Origin: Bacteroidota bacterium | GTDB lineage: Bacteria > Bacteroidota > Bacteroidia > Bacteroidales > F082 | Length of the DNA stretch: 64,000 nt | Direction of reading: 5' to 3' | Assembly: GCA_020444415.1 (NCBI GenBank) | Contig: JAHLLA010000001.1 | Coordinates: 496,001 to 560,000 of the forward strand | Shown: one piece after another, positions 1 to 9,452 of the stretch | Layout: every line of letters starts with the position of its first letter | Numbering within the stretch: position 1 is the first letter of the stretch | Notes under the pieces: model-generated | Told to the model about the DNA's origin: nothing | Databases searched by the model: none | Seen by the model: only the letters and a program-made list of their open reading frames with translations | Position numbers and translations under genes: made by a program

Positions 1-37
1 AAAAAAATTACTAAATTAACCGCTCAATCCAAAAACC

Positions 38-1813
38 ATGAAAGTACTCAGAACCTTCGACATTGTAGATAACCTACTTGAGAATTACAAAAAAGACGAT
101 GCCCTTGCGGTAAAACGTTTTGGCAAATGGGAAAAATTCAGCACGGAAGACTATGCCCACAATGCCAATTTATTCAGTTACGGCCTGTTAGCCATGGGAT
201 TTAAAAAACAAGATAAAATTATCACGGTTTCTAATAACCGGCCCGAATGGAACTTTATGGATATTGGCATGAGCCAGGTGGGTGTGGTACACGTTCCTGT
301 CTACCCCACTATTGGAACGGATGAATATGAGCATATCCTGGTTCACTCAGATGCAAGGATCATCATAGTCTCCTCGCAGGAATATTATGAAAAGATCAAA
401 CCCATTGCCGATCAATCTCCCAACATCGAAAAGATGTATACGATTGACAAGGTAAAAGGCGCGCCCAATTGGGAAGAAATTATAGAACTGGGAAAAAAGA
501 ATGAAGATAAATTCAAAGAAGAAGTTGTAAAAATTAAAAAAGCCATTCAACCGGATGAGTTGATGTCTATTATTTATACTTCGGGAACAACAGGTCGGTC
601 AAAAGGCGTAATGTTATGCCACCGGAATTTCATTTCTAATGTGGAAGCCTGTCAGAATATTTTGCCCATCAATGAAACGCATCGTTTTTTGAGTTTTCTA
701 CCATTGTGTCATGTGTTTGAGCGCATGGTTACCTATTTCTGGCAATACATGGGCGCTTCCGTTTATTATGCCGAGAATTTTGAAACCATCGGAGAAAATA
801 TGCGGGAAGTAAATCCCCATGGATTTGCTGCTGTTCCGCGCGTTGTAGAAAAGCTCTTCGATAAAATTCTATTGAAAGGAAAAGAACTTACAGGAATTAA
901 GAAAAGTTTATTCTTCTGGGCGGTAAACCTCGGACTGAGGTATGAATTGAACGGAGCCAATGGCTGGTGGTATGAAACCCAGCTGAAACTGGCCAACAAA
1001 TTAATATTCAGTAAATGGAGAGAAGCGCTAGGAGGAAATGTGTTTATCATCGTGTCAGGTAGTGCGCCTCTGCAACCGCGATTGGCCCGGATTTTCACTT
1101 CTGCCGGATTACCGATACAAGAAGGCTATGGTTTAACAGAAACCTCACCGGTAATTGCCGTGAATCATGCCAAGTATCCTTTGCTGCAATTTGGAACGGT
1201 CGGGCCTATTGTCAACAATATTGAAGTTAAAATTGCTGAAGACGGCGAAATACTAATGCGCGGCCCCAGTTTGATGATGGGTTATTATAAAGATCCTGAA
1301 AAAACGGCTGAAGTGATTGACAAGGAAGGTTGGTTCCATACGGGTGATATAGGAGAAATACACGAACATAATATCCTTCAGATAACCGATAGGAAAAAGG
1401 AGATATTTAAACTGTCAACAGGAAAATATGTAGCACCCCAAATAGTGGAAAATAAGTTCAAAGAATCACAGTTTATTGAACAACTGATGGTGGTAGGTGC
1501 TGGCGAAAAATATGCGGCAGCGATTATTTCTCCTGCATTTGAATATTTACATGGATGGTGTTTTAAAAACGGAATTAAGTTCAGGGATAATGCTGATCTG
1601 ATAAAAAAACCAAAAGTACTTGCCAGATACCAAAAAGAAATCGACAGACTGAATGAAACACTTGGAAGACACAATCAGATTAAAAAATTTGAATTAACAG
1701 GCGACGAATGGTCTCCTATAACCGGTGAATTATCACCAACTCTGAAACTGCGCCGGAAAGAAATTAAAGAAAAATACCGCGCTGAATTCGACAGGTTGTA
1801 TGGTTATGCATAA
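38..1813 (+). CDS. fadD: Long-chain acyl-CoA synthetase (AMP-forming)
   Basis: This 591-residue protein activates fatty acids to acyl-CoA with ATP and CoA, the entry step of beta-oxidation. The adenylate-forming P-loop YTSGTTGRSKG is near residues 180-190, the GYGLTETSP motif near 363-371, and the TGDIG hinge motif near 434, followed by DRKKEIFKLSTGKY. The length fits the Bacteroidetes long-chain acyl-CoA ligase type. There is no signal peptide, so it should act in the cytosol or at the inner membrane. The next gene, about 100 bases downstream on the same strand, is an Fe-S oxidoreductase of fatty-acid oxidation, and the remaining cycle enzymes lie within 23 kb. Chain-length specificity cannot be read from the sequence. 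Confidence 0.93.
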   Translation: MKVLRTFDIVDNLLENYKKDDALAVKRFGKWEKFSTEDYAHNANLFSYGLLAMGFKKQDKIITVSNNRPEWNFMDIGMSQVGVVHVPVYPTIGTDEYEHILVHSDARIIIVSSQEYYEKIKPIADQSPNIEKMYTIDKVKGAPNWEEIIELGKKNEDKFKEEVVKIKKAIQPDELMSIIYTSGTTGRSKGVMLCHRNFISNVEACQNILPINETHRFLSFLPLCHVFERMVTYFWQYMGASVYYAENFETIGENMREVNPHGFAAVPRVVEKLFDKILLKGKELTGIKKSLFFWAVNLGLRYELNGANGWWYETQLKLANKLIFSKWREALGGNVFIIVSGSAPLQPRLARIFTSAGLPIQEGYGLTETSPVIAVNHAKYPLLQFGTVGPIVNNIEVKIAEDGEILMRGPSLMMGYYKDPEKTAEVIDKEGWFHTGDIGEIHEHNILQITDRKKEIFKLSTGKYVAPQIVENKFKESQFIEQLMVVGAGEKYAAAIISPAFEYLHGWCFKNGIKFRDNADLIKKPKVLARYQKEIDRLNETLGRHNQIKKFELTGDEWSPITGELSPTLKLRRKEIKEKYRAEFDRLYGYA

Positions 1814-1913
1814 TCATCAGCCTTATAAATATAACTGTTATTTAATTTCCAACTTAACAAATTGCAAACGAATTCAATTACAGTTTAATGTCAAATTTTA
1901 AAATGATCTCCTC

Positions 1914-3989
1914 ATGATGTCAAGTATTATTTTCATCCTTATCCTTATTGCCACCATCATTCTTTTTTACAAAAACGTAAGCGTCATTATTAAGAACATC
2001 AATCTGGGTAAGGATATCGATATAAAAGACGACAAACCCGAACGCTGGAAAAGAATGTTCACGGTAGCCATTGGCCAGAGTAAAATGGTAAAGAGACCCG
2101 TTTCGGGCATATTACACATTATGGTATATGCCGGGTTTATACTGGTTAATATTGAAATGCTGGAGATCATGATAGATGGTGTGGCAGGCACCCACCGTTT
2201 TTTTAGTGGCCTCCCCTTTTATAATGTTTTGATCTCCTTTTTTGAACTGTTTGCACTTTCAGTCATTTTTGCATGTGTGATTTTCATTATTCGAAGAAAT
2301 GTGATCCGGGTAAAACGTTTTCATACCCGCGAAATGACCCGCTGGCCACTTATTGATGCCAATATAATTCTGATTACTGAAATCCTTTTAATGTCTGCTT
2401 TATTCTGTATGAATGCTGCCGATCGGGTGTTGCAACTTCGTGGTGTGGAACATTATATGGATACCGGCCATATTTTCTTTAGCGGTTTCCTCGTTCCTTT
2501 ATTCACCAATTTGCCTGATACTACTTTAATCCTGATCGAAAAAACCGGCTGGTGGTTTCATATTGTAGGCGTATTTGTTTTCCTCAACTACATTCCCTAT
2601 TCCAAGCATTTTCATGTATTTCTTTCATTCCCGAATGTATTTTACGCAAAACTAAAACCCGCTACTTACATCAGTAACATGGATGCCATTACCAATGAGG
2701 TTAAAGTAGCCATGGGTGTATTGGGGGAAGATGCGGTAGCCGATGTGGAAATTGAACGCTTTGGAGCCAAAGATGCGAAAGACCTGAACTGGAAGAGCCT
2801 GATGGATGCCTATACCTGCACCGAATGCGGCAGGTGTACCGCCGTTTGTCCGGCCAACATTACAGGCAAATTACTCTCCCCGAGAAAGATCATGATGGAT
2901 ACCCGCGATCGAATTGAAGAAGTGGGCCATCATATGGTAGGTATGAAATTACAGGCTGATGAAGCTCAAACATTGCTGGGTTCCTATATCACTCCTGAAG
3001 AAATATGGGCATGTACCACATGTAATGCCTGTACCATCGAATGCCCGGTAGACATTGACCAGGTATCCATCATTATGGAACTAAGAAGATTTATGTACCT
3101 GGAGGAAGCAGGTGGATCAGGCACACTAAATGCCGCCATTACCAATATTGAAAACAATGGGGCACCCTGGCAGTTCTCGCCTGAAGATCGGATGCTTTGG
3201 GCAGAAGGATTGGAAGTGCCTACCATGGCCAGCCAACTGGCACAGGGAAAAGCTCCTGAATATTTATTCTGGATCGGCTCTGCCGGAGCTTTTGATGACA
3301 GGTACAAAAAGGTGACCCGGGAATTCGTAAAAATTCTCAACCATTTGAAGATCGATTATGCAGTGCTTGGCACCGAGGAAAGCGATAGTGGTGATATTGC
3401 CCGTCGTGCCGGAAATGAGATGGTTTTCCAGATGCAGGCCATGATGAATATAGAAGTACTGAACGGATACGAGGTGAAAAAAATCATTACCTGCGACCCG
3501 CACGATTTCAACACCATAAAAAATGAATATCCCGACCTTGGCGGTAACTATGAGATCATGCACCATTCGCAGTTTTTGCAACAAATGATCGCAGATGGCA
3601 AATTAAACCTGAATGGAGGCGAATTAAAGGACAAGAAGATTACCTTCCACGATCCATGCTATTTAGGTAGAGGCAATAAAGAATATGAAGCACCCCGTTC
3701 CGTGCTGGATGCATTGCCTGCTGACAAAGTGGAGATGAAACGCAACAAACAATTTGCTTTATGCTGTGGCGCAGGTGGCGGACAAATGTTCAAGGAAGCC
3801 GAAAAAGGGGATAAAGAAGTATTTATCGAACGCACTGAAGAAGCCCTGGCAACCGGTTGCAACATCATAGCAACAGCCTGTCCTTTCTGCATGACCATGA
3901 TGACTGATGGCATCAAATATCAAAATAGGGAGGAAGACGTTAAAAACTATGATATTGCCGAATTGGTATCTATGAGTTTGGCTCTTTAA
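1914..3989 (+). CDS. Membrane Fe-S oxidoreductase, likely EtfAB:quinone oxidoreductase (fused)
   Basis: The N-terminal part (about residues 1-240) is a multi-helix membrane domain of the NarI-like type. Two ferredoxin-type clusters follow: CTECGRCTAVCP (about 302-313) and CTTCNACTIECP (about 367-378). The C-terminal part is a CCG (HdrB/LutA-like) region with an intact second module (HDPCYLG, CCGAGGG, ACPFC). In many Bacteroidetes these are two neighbouring genes, to my knowledge; here they form one 691-residue chain. Family members are proposed to pass electrons from EtfAB to menaquinone during acyl-CoA oxidation, which fits the neighbours. The first CCG module (about residues 450-535) has Ser or Asp at positions where Cys is expected (WIGSAG, EESDSGD, CDPHD). 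The second ATG, one codon in, is an equally good start. Confidence 0.82.
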   Translation: MMSSIIFILILIATIILFYKNVSVIIKNINLGKDIDIKDDKPERWKRMFTVAIGQSKMVKRPVSGILHIMVYAGFILVNIEMLEIMIDGVAGTHRFFSGLPFYNVLISFFELFALSVIFACVIFIIRRNVIRVKRFHTREMTRWPLIDANIILITEILLMSALFCMNAADRVLQLRGVEHYMDTGHIFFSGFLVPLFTNLPDTTLILIEKTGWWFHIVGVFVFLNYIPYSKHFHVFLSFPNVFYAKLKPATYISNMDAITNEVKVAMGVLGEDAVADVEIERFGAKDAKDLNWKSLMDAYTCTECGRCTAVCPANITGKLLSPRKIMMDTRDRIEEVGHHMVGMKLQADEAQTLLGSYITPEEIWACTTCNACTIECPVDIDQVSIIMELRRFMYLEEAGGSGTLNAAITNIENNGAPWQFSPEDRMLWAEGLEVPTMASQLAQGKAPEYLFWIGSAGAFDDRYKKVTREFVKILNHLKIDYAVLGTEESDSGDIARRAGNEMVFQMQAMMNIEVLNGYEVKKIITCDPHDFNTIKNEYPDLGGNYEIMHHSQFLQQMIADGKLNLNGGELKDKKITFHDPCYLGRGNKEYEAPRSVLDALPADKVEMKRNKQFALCCGAGGGQMFKEAEKGDKEVFIERTEEALATGCNIIATACPFCMTMMTDGIKYQNREEDVKNYDIAELVSMSLAL

Positions 3990-4343
3990 TTAATGCGGTT
4001 CTGCATCCTTCTGGCAACAGGCCGGTAAGCGATCATGCGCTTTCTGGTCAGCCGGCATCTCATCGGCATCATAGCCAATCTTAGTAATGGCTATTTTTAA
4101 TTTTTCTTCTGTTGTTTTATTGTTTTTGTAAACAATGGTAAGGATCTTCGTTTCTGAATCAAGTTCAACCGCTTTTACGCCTTTTTCAAAAGCCATATCA
4201 TGTTCCAGCCTTTCTTTACAATCATTGCATTTAGCAGAGGTTTGTATTGAAACAGTATCTATTTTAACCTTATTATCCTGCGCATTCATCTGTAAAGCCG
4301 CTAAGCTTAATAAAATGACAGGAATGATCTTTATTATTTTCAT
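3990..4343 (-). CDS. Secreted heavy-metal-associated (HMA) domain protein
   Basis: This 117-residue protein has a signal peptide (MKIIKIIPVILLSLAALQMNAQ) and one ferredoxin-like HMA domain. The metal motif reads AKCNDCKERLEHDM, so the CxxC pair is kept but the usual GMTC lead is changed. A second cysteine pair, PACCQKD, lies near the C-terminus. It probably binds copper or another soft metal outside the cytoplasm. It is the last gene of a reverse-strand operon with a TonB receptor and an HYC/CC/PP protein, and its stop codon directly abuts the stop of the convergent Fe-S oxidoreductase gene. The metal identity is inferred from the family only. Confidence 0.8.
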   Translation of the reverse strand: MKIIKIIPVILLSLAALQMNAQDNKVKIDTVSIQTSAKCNDCKERLEHDMAFEKGVKAVELDSETKILTIVYKNNKTTEEKLKIAITKIGYDADEMPADQKAHDRLPACCQKDAEPH

Positions 4344-4358
4344 GTCTGTATTTTTAAA

Positions 4359-6581
4359 TTATTTATTTATTGTAAATCTTATACCCGCATATACTTTGAT
4401 ACCACTTACCGGCCCCCAAACCATAGATGAGTCGAAATACTCACCAAATGGCTGATCAGCCTGGATAACCGGGTTGTTTTGTTTGTAATTGGTCAGGTTT
4501 TCCCCACCAATATAAATATCCCATCGTTTGAAATACTTTGTTACCTGCGCATTCAGTATGGCATAAACCGGCGAACGATCCGGGCTTCGATAAATTTCTG
4601 GATTAAAACCTGTATAAGGCAACCGCTGATCGCCATTGAGTTGCAGGTTCATATCAAATTGCCATTTTTTCAAATTGGTTTGATACGAAGCCGATAGCAG
4701 GCCGATATATTTACTTACAAAGGGTTTTTCCTTCAACTCATCACCAATGGTCGTTTTTACATCATTGTATCGAAAGGCCAGTTTCAATTCAAAACGATCG
4801 ATGGGCTCATATTGCGCTTCCAGTTGGATACTGTTTGAATAGGATTGACCATCCAGGTTATAGATATAAACTATGAACGGATCTTCTTCCCTGTCAAGAA
4901 TTACCTGGTTATTGAAATTTGTGTAGAAATAATCGGCTGTCAATACCAACTCCTTCGCCCCTATATCAATATAAGCAGCGTAGGTTAATCCAAAATTCCA
5001 CGAGGATTCAATATCCAGATCTTCTAAAAACCGGATATTTTTTGAAGTCGCCAGCACCGATGTGTTTTCAGCAATTACGTTCGCCGTTCTGTATCCCCGT
5101 CCAAAACTCAACCTCAACACATTGTGCTCATTTATATTGTATTTGGCATGTAAACGCGGGGTAAATAACCAGCCATACAAATTGTTATAATCCAATCGCA
5201 GTCCGGTAATAATATTCAGGTTCTTGAAATTTGAATAAGTATACTGAAAAAAAGCTCCCGTCACCTGTTCGTCGCGCATCCATATAGTATCGTTCAATTG
5301 CTGGGTATAATTATCCAGCGAAAAACTAATCCCGGTCGTGTATTGGTGGCGTGTATCATTTATATACGATTGAAGCATCAGGTTGCCGTAATACGAAAAT
5401 TGGTCGGCATCATAAACATTTAAACCATAAAACGAGTTTACATCATGATACACCACCTGGTTTTGGAAACCGATACTTGAATGGTCCTTGTTTTTAAGAA
5501 TATATCCCATTTTCAGGAATCCTTCATAACGATCTGTCTCTACCCCAATTCCATAGCCGTTTTCAGTATCATGATTTTTGCCCGGATCAAAATTCATTTG
5601 CCCACCCTGGCGGTTTTCGGTCAGGTATTTAAACCCGAACTGCAAACGGAGGTTTTCACCTTTATATTTCCAGCGGTTGAAAAAATTGACTTGCTGTACC
5701 AAAGGATCATCCAGAAATGTATCATCATTGTCGTCATGTTTGGTTCCGTTATATTCAGCATGGGCGAGGACCATCGTGCTCCATCTCTCATTCAACTCAA
5801 AGCGCGTATTCAGATTGCCTTCCACTTTTCCCATCTGGTTGCCATAAAGGTTCAGTAACATCTTTTCACCCTCATCCGGTTTTTTGTATTCAATATTGAT
5901 CTGTCCGGCCATGGCCTCATAACCGTTAATTACAGAAGAAGTACCCTTTGAGACCTGGATCGATTCCATCCAACTACCCGGCACGTAACCAAGCCTGTAT
6001 GGCATGGCCAGGCCACGTAAATTAGGCATGTTTTCGGTAAGCATTTGCGTGTATAAACCTGCCAAACCCAACAATTGAATTTGTTTGGCACCGGTAACCG
6101 CATCGGCATAACTTACATCCACCGAAGCACTGGTTTCAAAACTTTCAGATAAATTGCAGCATGCGGCTTTCTGCAATTCGCCTTCATTGATACTTGTAAT
6201 GCCCCTGGTTTCAGTTCTGGATAAATGGCTGCTCGCTTTCCTGGAAACTACCTCTACTTCATCCAGATTTTTCAGGTTTTTTAAGGTCACATGCACATGT
6301 CCGAAACCGGTATCATTCAGGTTAATCGTATCGCTTTGGTAACTTACATAACTCACTACCAGCTTTTTTGGCGCCTTCTTTTCAAGTTTCAAATTAAAAT
6401 GGCCCTCTTTATCAGTCGTGGTTCCATTTAAGGTGTTTAATTGAACTACATTGGCACCGATCAGCGGGCTACTTTCGCCACCTACCATTTCAAAAACGCC
6501 GCCTTTTACCTGCTGCGCGTATAATTGTGTAAACTGCCATAATACCAGGCAGCTCATTATTATAAATTTCTTCATAATCAA
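4359..6581 (-). CDS. TonB-dependent outer-membrane receptor, probably metal-related
   Basis: This 740-residue receptor has a signal peptide (MKKFIIMSCLVLWQFTQLYAQ), a carboxypeptidase-regulatory-like domain (about residues 25-110), a plug domain (about 115-235, with the signature GSWMESIQVSKGTSSVINGYEA) and a C-terminal beta-barrel. It imports a substrate across the outer membrane with TonB energy. The plug holds an unusual cysteine pair (KAACCNLSES). It sits between an HYC/CC/PP protein and a secreted HMA protein, which suggests a metal such as copper or a metal complex as ligand. Start: the second in-frame ATG, two codons in, is equally plausible and leaves the same signal peptide. No SusD partner is present, so a glycan substrate is unlikely. 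Confidence 0.85.
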   Translation of the reverse strand: MIMKKFIIMSCLVLWQFTQLYAQQVKGGVFEMVGGESSPLIGANVVQLNTLNGTTTDKEGHFNLKLEKKAPKKLVVSYVSYQSDTINLNDTGFGHVHVTLKNLKNLDEVEVVSRKASSHLSRTETRGITSINEGELQKAACCNLSESFETSASVDVSYADAVTGAKQIQLLGLAGLYTQMLTENMPNLRGLAMPYRLGYVPGSWMESIQVSKGTSSVINGYEAMAGQINIEYKKPDEGEKMLLNLYGNQMGKVEGNLNTRFELNERWSTMVLAHAEYNGTKHDDNDDTFLDDPLVQQVNFFNRWKYKGENLRLQFGFKYLTENRQGGQMNFDPGKNHDTENGYGIGVETDRYEGFLKMGYILKNKDHSSIGFQNQVVYHDVNSFYGLNVYDADQFSYYGNLMLQSYINDTRHQYTTGISFSLDNYTQQLNDTIWMRDEQVTGAFFQYTYSNFKNLNIITGLRLDYNNLYGWLFTPRLHAKYNINEHNVLRLSFGRGYRTANVIAENTSVLATSKNIRFLEDLDIESSWNFGLTYAAYIDIGAKELVLTADYFYTNFNNQVILDREEDPFIVYIYNLDGQSYSNSIQLEAQYEPIDRFELKLAFRYNDVKTTIGDELKEKPFVSKYIGLLSASYQTNLKKWQFDMNLQLNGDQRLPYTGFNPEIYRSPDRSPVYAILNAQVTKYFKRWDIYIGGENLTNYKQNNPVIQADQPFGEYFDSSMVWGPVSGIKVYAGIRFTINK

Positions 6582-6639
6582 AATAATTTAACTCGTACAG
6601 AAAATGATTGTATTCAGCTTATAAAAGCTGTCATAAGAG

Positions 6640-7107
6640 TTAAACCAGCGGGGCGGGTGCTATTTTTTGCTGATGAATGGCAAGCAGAAGTTTCTTGCCG
6701 TAATTACCCGGCGGTAATTTTTCAGGTTGCTGCAAATCAATATTTTCATTGCCATCTGTTTCTTCTATCCACAACAGTATAGGCTCAAAAAGCCTGACAT
6801 CGGTGATCTTAACTTTTTGAGAATCATCTGGAATATTGAAAGAAGAAGCAAGCTTAAAAACCTGCTTTTGCGTGGCACAACAATCCGTATCGGCAGTATT
6901 TGTTTCACAGTTTGTTTCTTCAGCACAACACGATTGGGCTTCAATGCCGTCTTCATGATGCTCACAGTCTGCACCCTCTATAAATATTGAAGTGTTTATG
7001 CTGTCAGATAAAGAACAGTAATGTGAATACACAGTAACACCGGTAGTTGCCCATAAAAAAGCAAGCAATAAAATGATTCCCGTTATAAAGCTAATAAGTT
7101 TTTTCAC
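6640..7107 (-). CDS. HYC/CC/PP family small envelope protein
   Basis: This 155-residue protein has an N-terminal hydrophobic segment (about residues 5-25) followed by SHYCSLSDS, then a cysteine-rich stretch (QSCCAEETNCE, DTDCCATQKQ) and LPPGN near the C-terminus. This HYC ... CC ... PP pattern marks a Bacteroidetes family of unknown biochemical role that is often found beside TonB receptors and HMA proteins. It is the first gene of the reverse-strand metal operon, 58 bases ahead of the receptor. The paired cysteines and histidines suggest metal binding in the periplasm, which is inference. Confidence 0.7.
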   Translation of the reverse strand: MKKLISFITGIILLLAFLWATTGVTVYSHYCSLSDSINTSIFIEGADCEHHEDGIEAQSCCAEETNCETNTADTDCCATQKQVFKLASSFNIPDDSQKVKITDVRLFEPILLWIEETDGNENIDLQQPEKLPPGNYGKKLLLAIHQQKIAPAPLV

Positions 7108-7127
7108 ACTGATCTTTTTTGCTGGTG

Positions 7128-7135
7128 CAAAAATA
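7128..7135 (-). promoter_or_regulatory. Putative -7 box of the metal operon
   Basis: Read on the reverse strand this is TATTTTTG, a match to TAnnTTTG, about 20 bases before the start codon of the HYC/CC/PP gene. I see no clear -33 TTG at the right spacing. Confidence 0.4.
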
Positions 7136-7216
7136 AAAGAATATTTTATGCCTATTTGTTAAATATTTTTTAAAACCGAGCCATAAGCATGTATTTGATA
7201 GAAAATCCTAACAAAA

Positions 7217-7250
7217 TTGCTTCACTTTCAGGCTTATTTTAGTAAATTTG
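7217..7250 (+). promoter_or_regulatory. Putative Bacteroidetes promoter of the beta-oxidation trio
   Basis: TTG at 7217-7219 and TAAATTTG (TAnnTTTG) at 7243-7250 form a -33/-7 pair with a 23-base spacer. It would drive the enoyl-CoA hydratase, dehydrogenase and thiolase genes with a leader of about 22 bases. Confidence 0.55.
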
Positions 7251-7276
7251 GTAACCTCAAATAATGAACAATTTTT

Positions 7277-8050
7277 ATGAAATATCAAATACTTAAAACA
7301 GAAGTACATGACGGCATTGCAGTTGTTACTATCAGCAGGCCTGAGGCGATGAATGCGTTAAACACGCGTTTTTTTAATGAAATGGATAACTACATTGCTG
7401 GTGTTAAACATGACACTTCTGTGAAGGCCATTATCATCACCGGTGAAGGAAAAGCATTCGTAGCTGGCGCTGACATTGCTGAAATGGTAAATAAGAACCA
7501 GGAAGAAGGCAGTGAATTTTCAACACTTGGCCAACATACTTTCAGCAGTTTTGGCGAATTAGACATCCCGGTGATTGCGGCCATCAATGGTTTTGCGTTG
7601 GGTGGCGGACTGGAGTTGGCCATGGGCTGCGATTTCAGGATTGCCAGCACCAAAGCCAAATTCGGACAGCCTGAGGTGAACCTCGGACTGATTCCGGGTT
7701 ATGCAGGCACACAACGCCTGTCGAGATTGGTTGGCCTGGGTGATGCATTGTACCTGTTGATGTCAGCAGAAATGATCGGGGCTGATGATGCACTCAGAAT
7801 TGGCCTGGTGCAGAAGGTGGTAGAACCGGAAGCATTGATGGATGAAGTGCTGAAGATCGCCAGAACAATTGTTACCAAAGGGCCTTCGGCTATAAAAAAT
7901 GTGAAACATGTGGTAAGGCAGGGCCTCGAAATGAGTCTAAAACAAGGGGAAGAACTGGAAGCCCGTGAATTCGGTTCCTTATTTGGTGAAGGAAACGAGG
8001 GTAAAGAAGGCATGAAAGCTTTCCTGGAGAAAAGAAAACCTGAATGGTAA
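7277..8050 (+). CDS. Enoyl-CoA hydratase (crotonase family)
   Basis: This 257-residue crotonase-fold enzyme hydrates trans-2-enoyl-CoA to 3-hydroxyacyl-CoA. Both catalytic glutamates of the hydratase subfamily are visible: in GGGLELAMGCD (about residue 113) and in FGQPEVNLGLIPG (about 133). The oxyanion-hole segment VAGADIAEM is near residue 60. It is the first gene of a three-gene forward operon with 3-hydroxyacyl-CoA dehydrogenase and thiolase. The short length matches short-chain enoyl-CoA hydratases (Crt-like), so C4 substrates are possible, but chain length is not determined here. Confidence 0.92.
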   Translation: MKYQILKTEVHDGIAVVTISRPEAMNALNTRFFNEMDNYIAGVKHDTSVKAIIITGEGKAFVAGADIAEMVNKNQEEGSEFSTLGQHTFSSFGELDIPVIAAINGFALGGGLELAMGCDFRIASTKAKFGQPEVNLGLIPGYAGTQRLSRLVGLGDALYLLMSAEMIGADDALRIGLVQKVVEPEALMDEVLKIARTIVTKGPSAIKNVKHVVRQGLEMSLKQGEELEAREFGSLFGEGNEGKEGMKAFLEKRKPEW

Positions 8051-8096
8051 AAATGAACTTTAAACTGAAAACAATAATAAACTTTAAACTTACATA

Positions 8097-9440
8097 ATGA
8101 CCTACGAAGAAAGATTACAAAACGTTTCGGTGCTGGGTGCTGCCGGTAAGATGGGTAGTGGTATACTACTGCTTACAGCCGTGGAAATGGCCGACCTCAG
8201 TCTGAAACCCGAAAACAAGGACAAATCCTTTGTTTTAAATGCCATTGATATTGACCCGGCAGGTTTATCAGGATTGATGAAATATATGCGGGAGCAGGTG
8301 CGCAAAGTGGCCGAGAAAAAAACGGTTTGGCTCCGTAAAGCATACGCTGATCGCGATGACCTGGTGGAAAACTATGACATCATTGATGAATATATTTTCG
8401 ATGTACTGAATATCGTAAGGCCAGTTACCTCCATGGAAGCTGCCCACAAATCAACTTTGATTTTTGAAGCAGTAAGTGAAAACAGGGCACTGAAAGTAAA
8501 ATTGCTTTCTGGCATTGACCAAAACAACCCTAACAAACCTTGGTATTTCACCAATACTTCATCCGTCCCCATCAACCTGATCGAATCAGAAGCGAAGCTT
8601 GACGGAAGAATACTGGGCTTCCATTTTTACAACCCACCGGCTGTACAACGGCTCGTGGAGTTGATCACTACTGAAAAAACGCTGGAAGAAGCCATCGAAT
8701 TTGCACATGAATATGCAGGCAAACTCAAGAAAATCATAGTGCCTTCAAATGACCATGCCGGGTTTATCGGTAATGGCCATTTTATGCGCGATGCTTTGCA
8801 TGGCATGAAAGAAGCTGAAGCATTGGCTGCCGACAAAAACATTCCTTTATACAAAGCGATCAGCATCATCAATAAAGTCACACAGGATTACCTGGTGCGC
8901 CCTATGGGTATTTTCCAGTTGATTGATTACGTGGGTGTTGATGTGGTGCAGTTCATATTGAACGTGATGAATCCATTTAATGCAGATGAAGAATTACAGC
9001 ACGACCTGCTTGACACAATGATGGAGCAGGGTGTAAAAGGAGGGCAGTATTCAAGCGGTGCGCAGAAAGATGGTTTCCTGAAATATAAAGGTGGCAAAAT
9101 TGTGGCCGTTTGGGATGTGCATAAGCAACATTATGTGGATGTGGACGAATTCCAGGGGGAATGTGAAGAAATGATGGGTAGTTTACCAACATCAAAAGTG
9201 GCCTGGAAAGACCTGTTGAGAAATAAGAAAAAGGATGACCTGCTGTTGCAGTTTTTCAACGACCTGAAAGCCAGTGATGAACTAGGAGCTATCCTTGCTG
9301 TGAAATATGGCAAACGCTCTAAAGAAATCGGTGAAAAACTGGTGAAAGACCTGGTTGCCCAGAAAATTGACCATGTAAACACGGTAATGCTCACAGGTTT
9401 CTATCATGCTTATGGCCCGGTAAATAACTTCTTTGACTAA
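8097..9440 (+). CDS. 3-hydroxyacyl-CoA dehydrogenase (NAD-dependent)
   Basis: This 447-residue enzyme oxidises 3-hydroxyacyl-CoA to 3-ketoacyl-CoA. The Rossmann loop at residues 11-20 is VLGAAGKMGSG, an altered GxGxxG. The catalytic His is in GFHFYNPPAVQRLVEL (about residues 173-188), and the C-terminal 3HCDH domain begins near FIGNGHFMRDAL. Stand-alone bacterial enzymes of this family are usually about 280-320 residues. The extra length here includes an insertion in the N-terminal domain (about residues 30-100) and a long C-terminal tail. The gene lies 46 bases after the hydratase and 12 bases before the thiolase. Confidence 0.87.
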   Translation: MTYEERLQNVSVLGAAGKMGSGILLLTAVEMADLSLKPENKDKSFVLNAIDIDPAGLSGLMKYMREQVRKVAEKKTVWLRKAYADRDDLVENYDIIDEYIFDVLNIVRPVTSMEAAHKSTLIFEAVSENRALKVKLLSGIDQNNPNKPWYFTNTSSVPINLIESEAKLDGRILGFHFYNPPAVQRLVELITTEKTLEEAIEFAHEYAGKLKKIIVPSNDHAGFIGNGHFMRDALHGMKEAEALAADKNIPLYKAISIINKVTQDYLVRPMGIFQLIDYVGVDVVQFILNVMNPFNADEELQHDLLDTMMEQGVKGGQYSSGAQKDGFLKYKGGKIVAVWDVHKQHYVDVDEFQGECEEMMGSLPTSKVAWKDLLRNKKKDDLLLQFFNDLKASDELGAILAVKYGKRSKEIGEKLVKDLVAQKIDHVNTVMLTGFYHAYGPVNNFFD

Positions 9441-9452
9441 AAAATTTGAATC

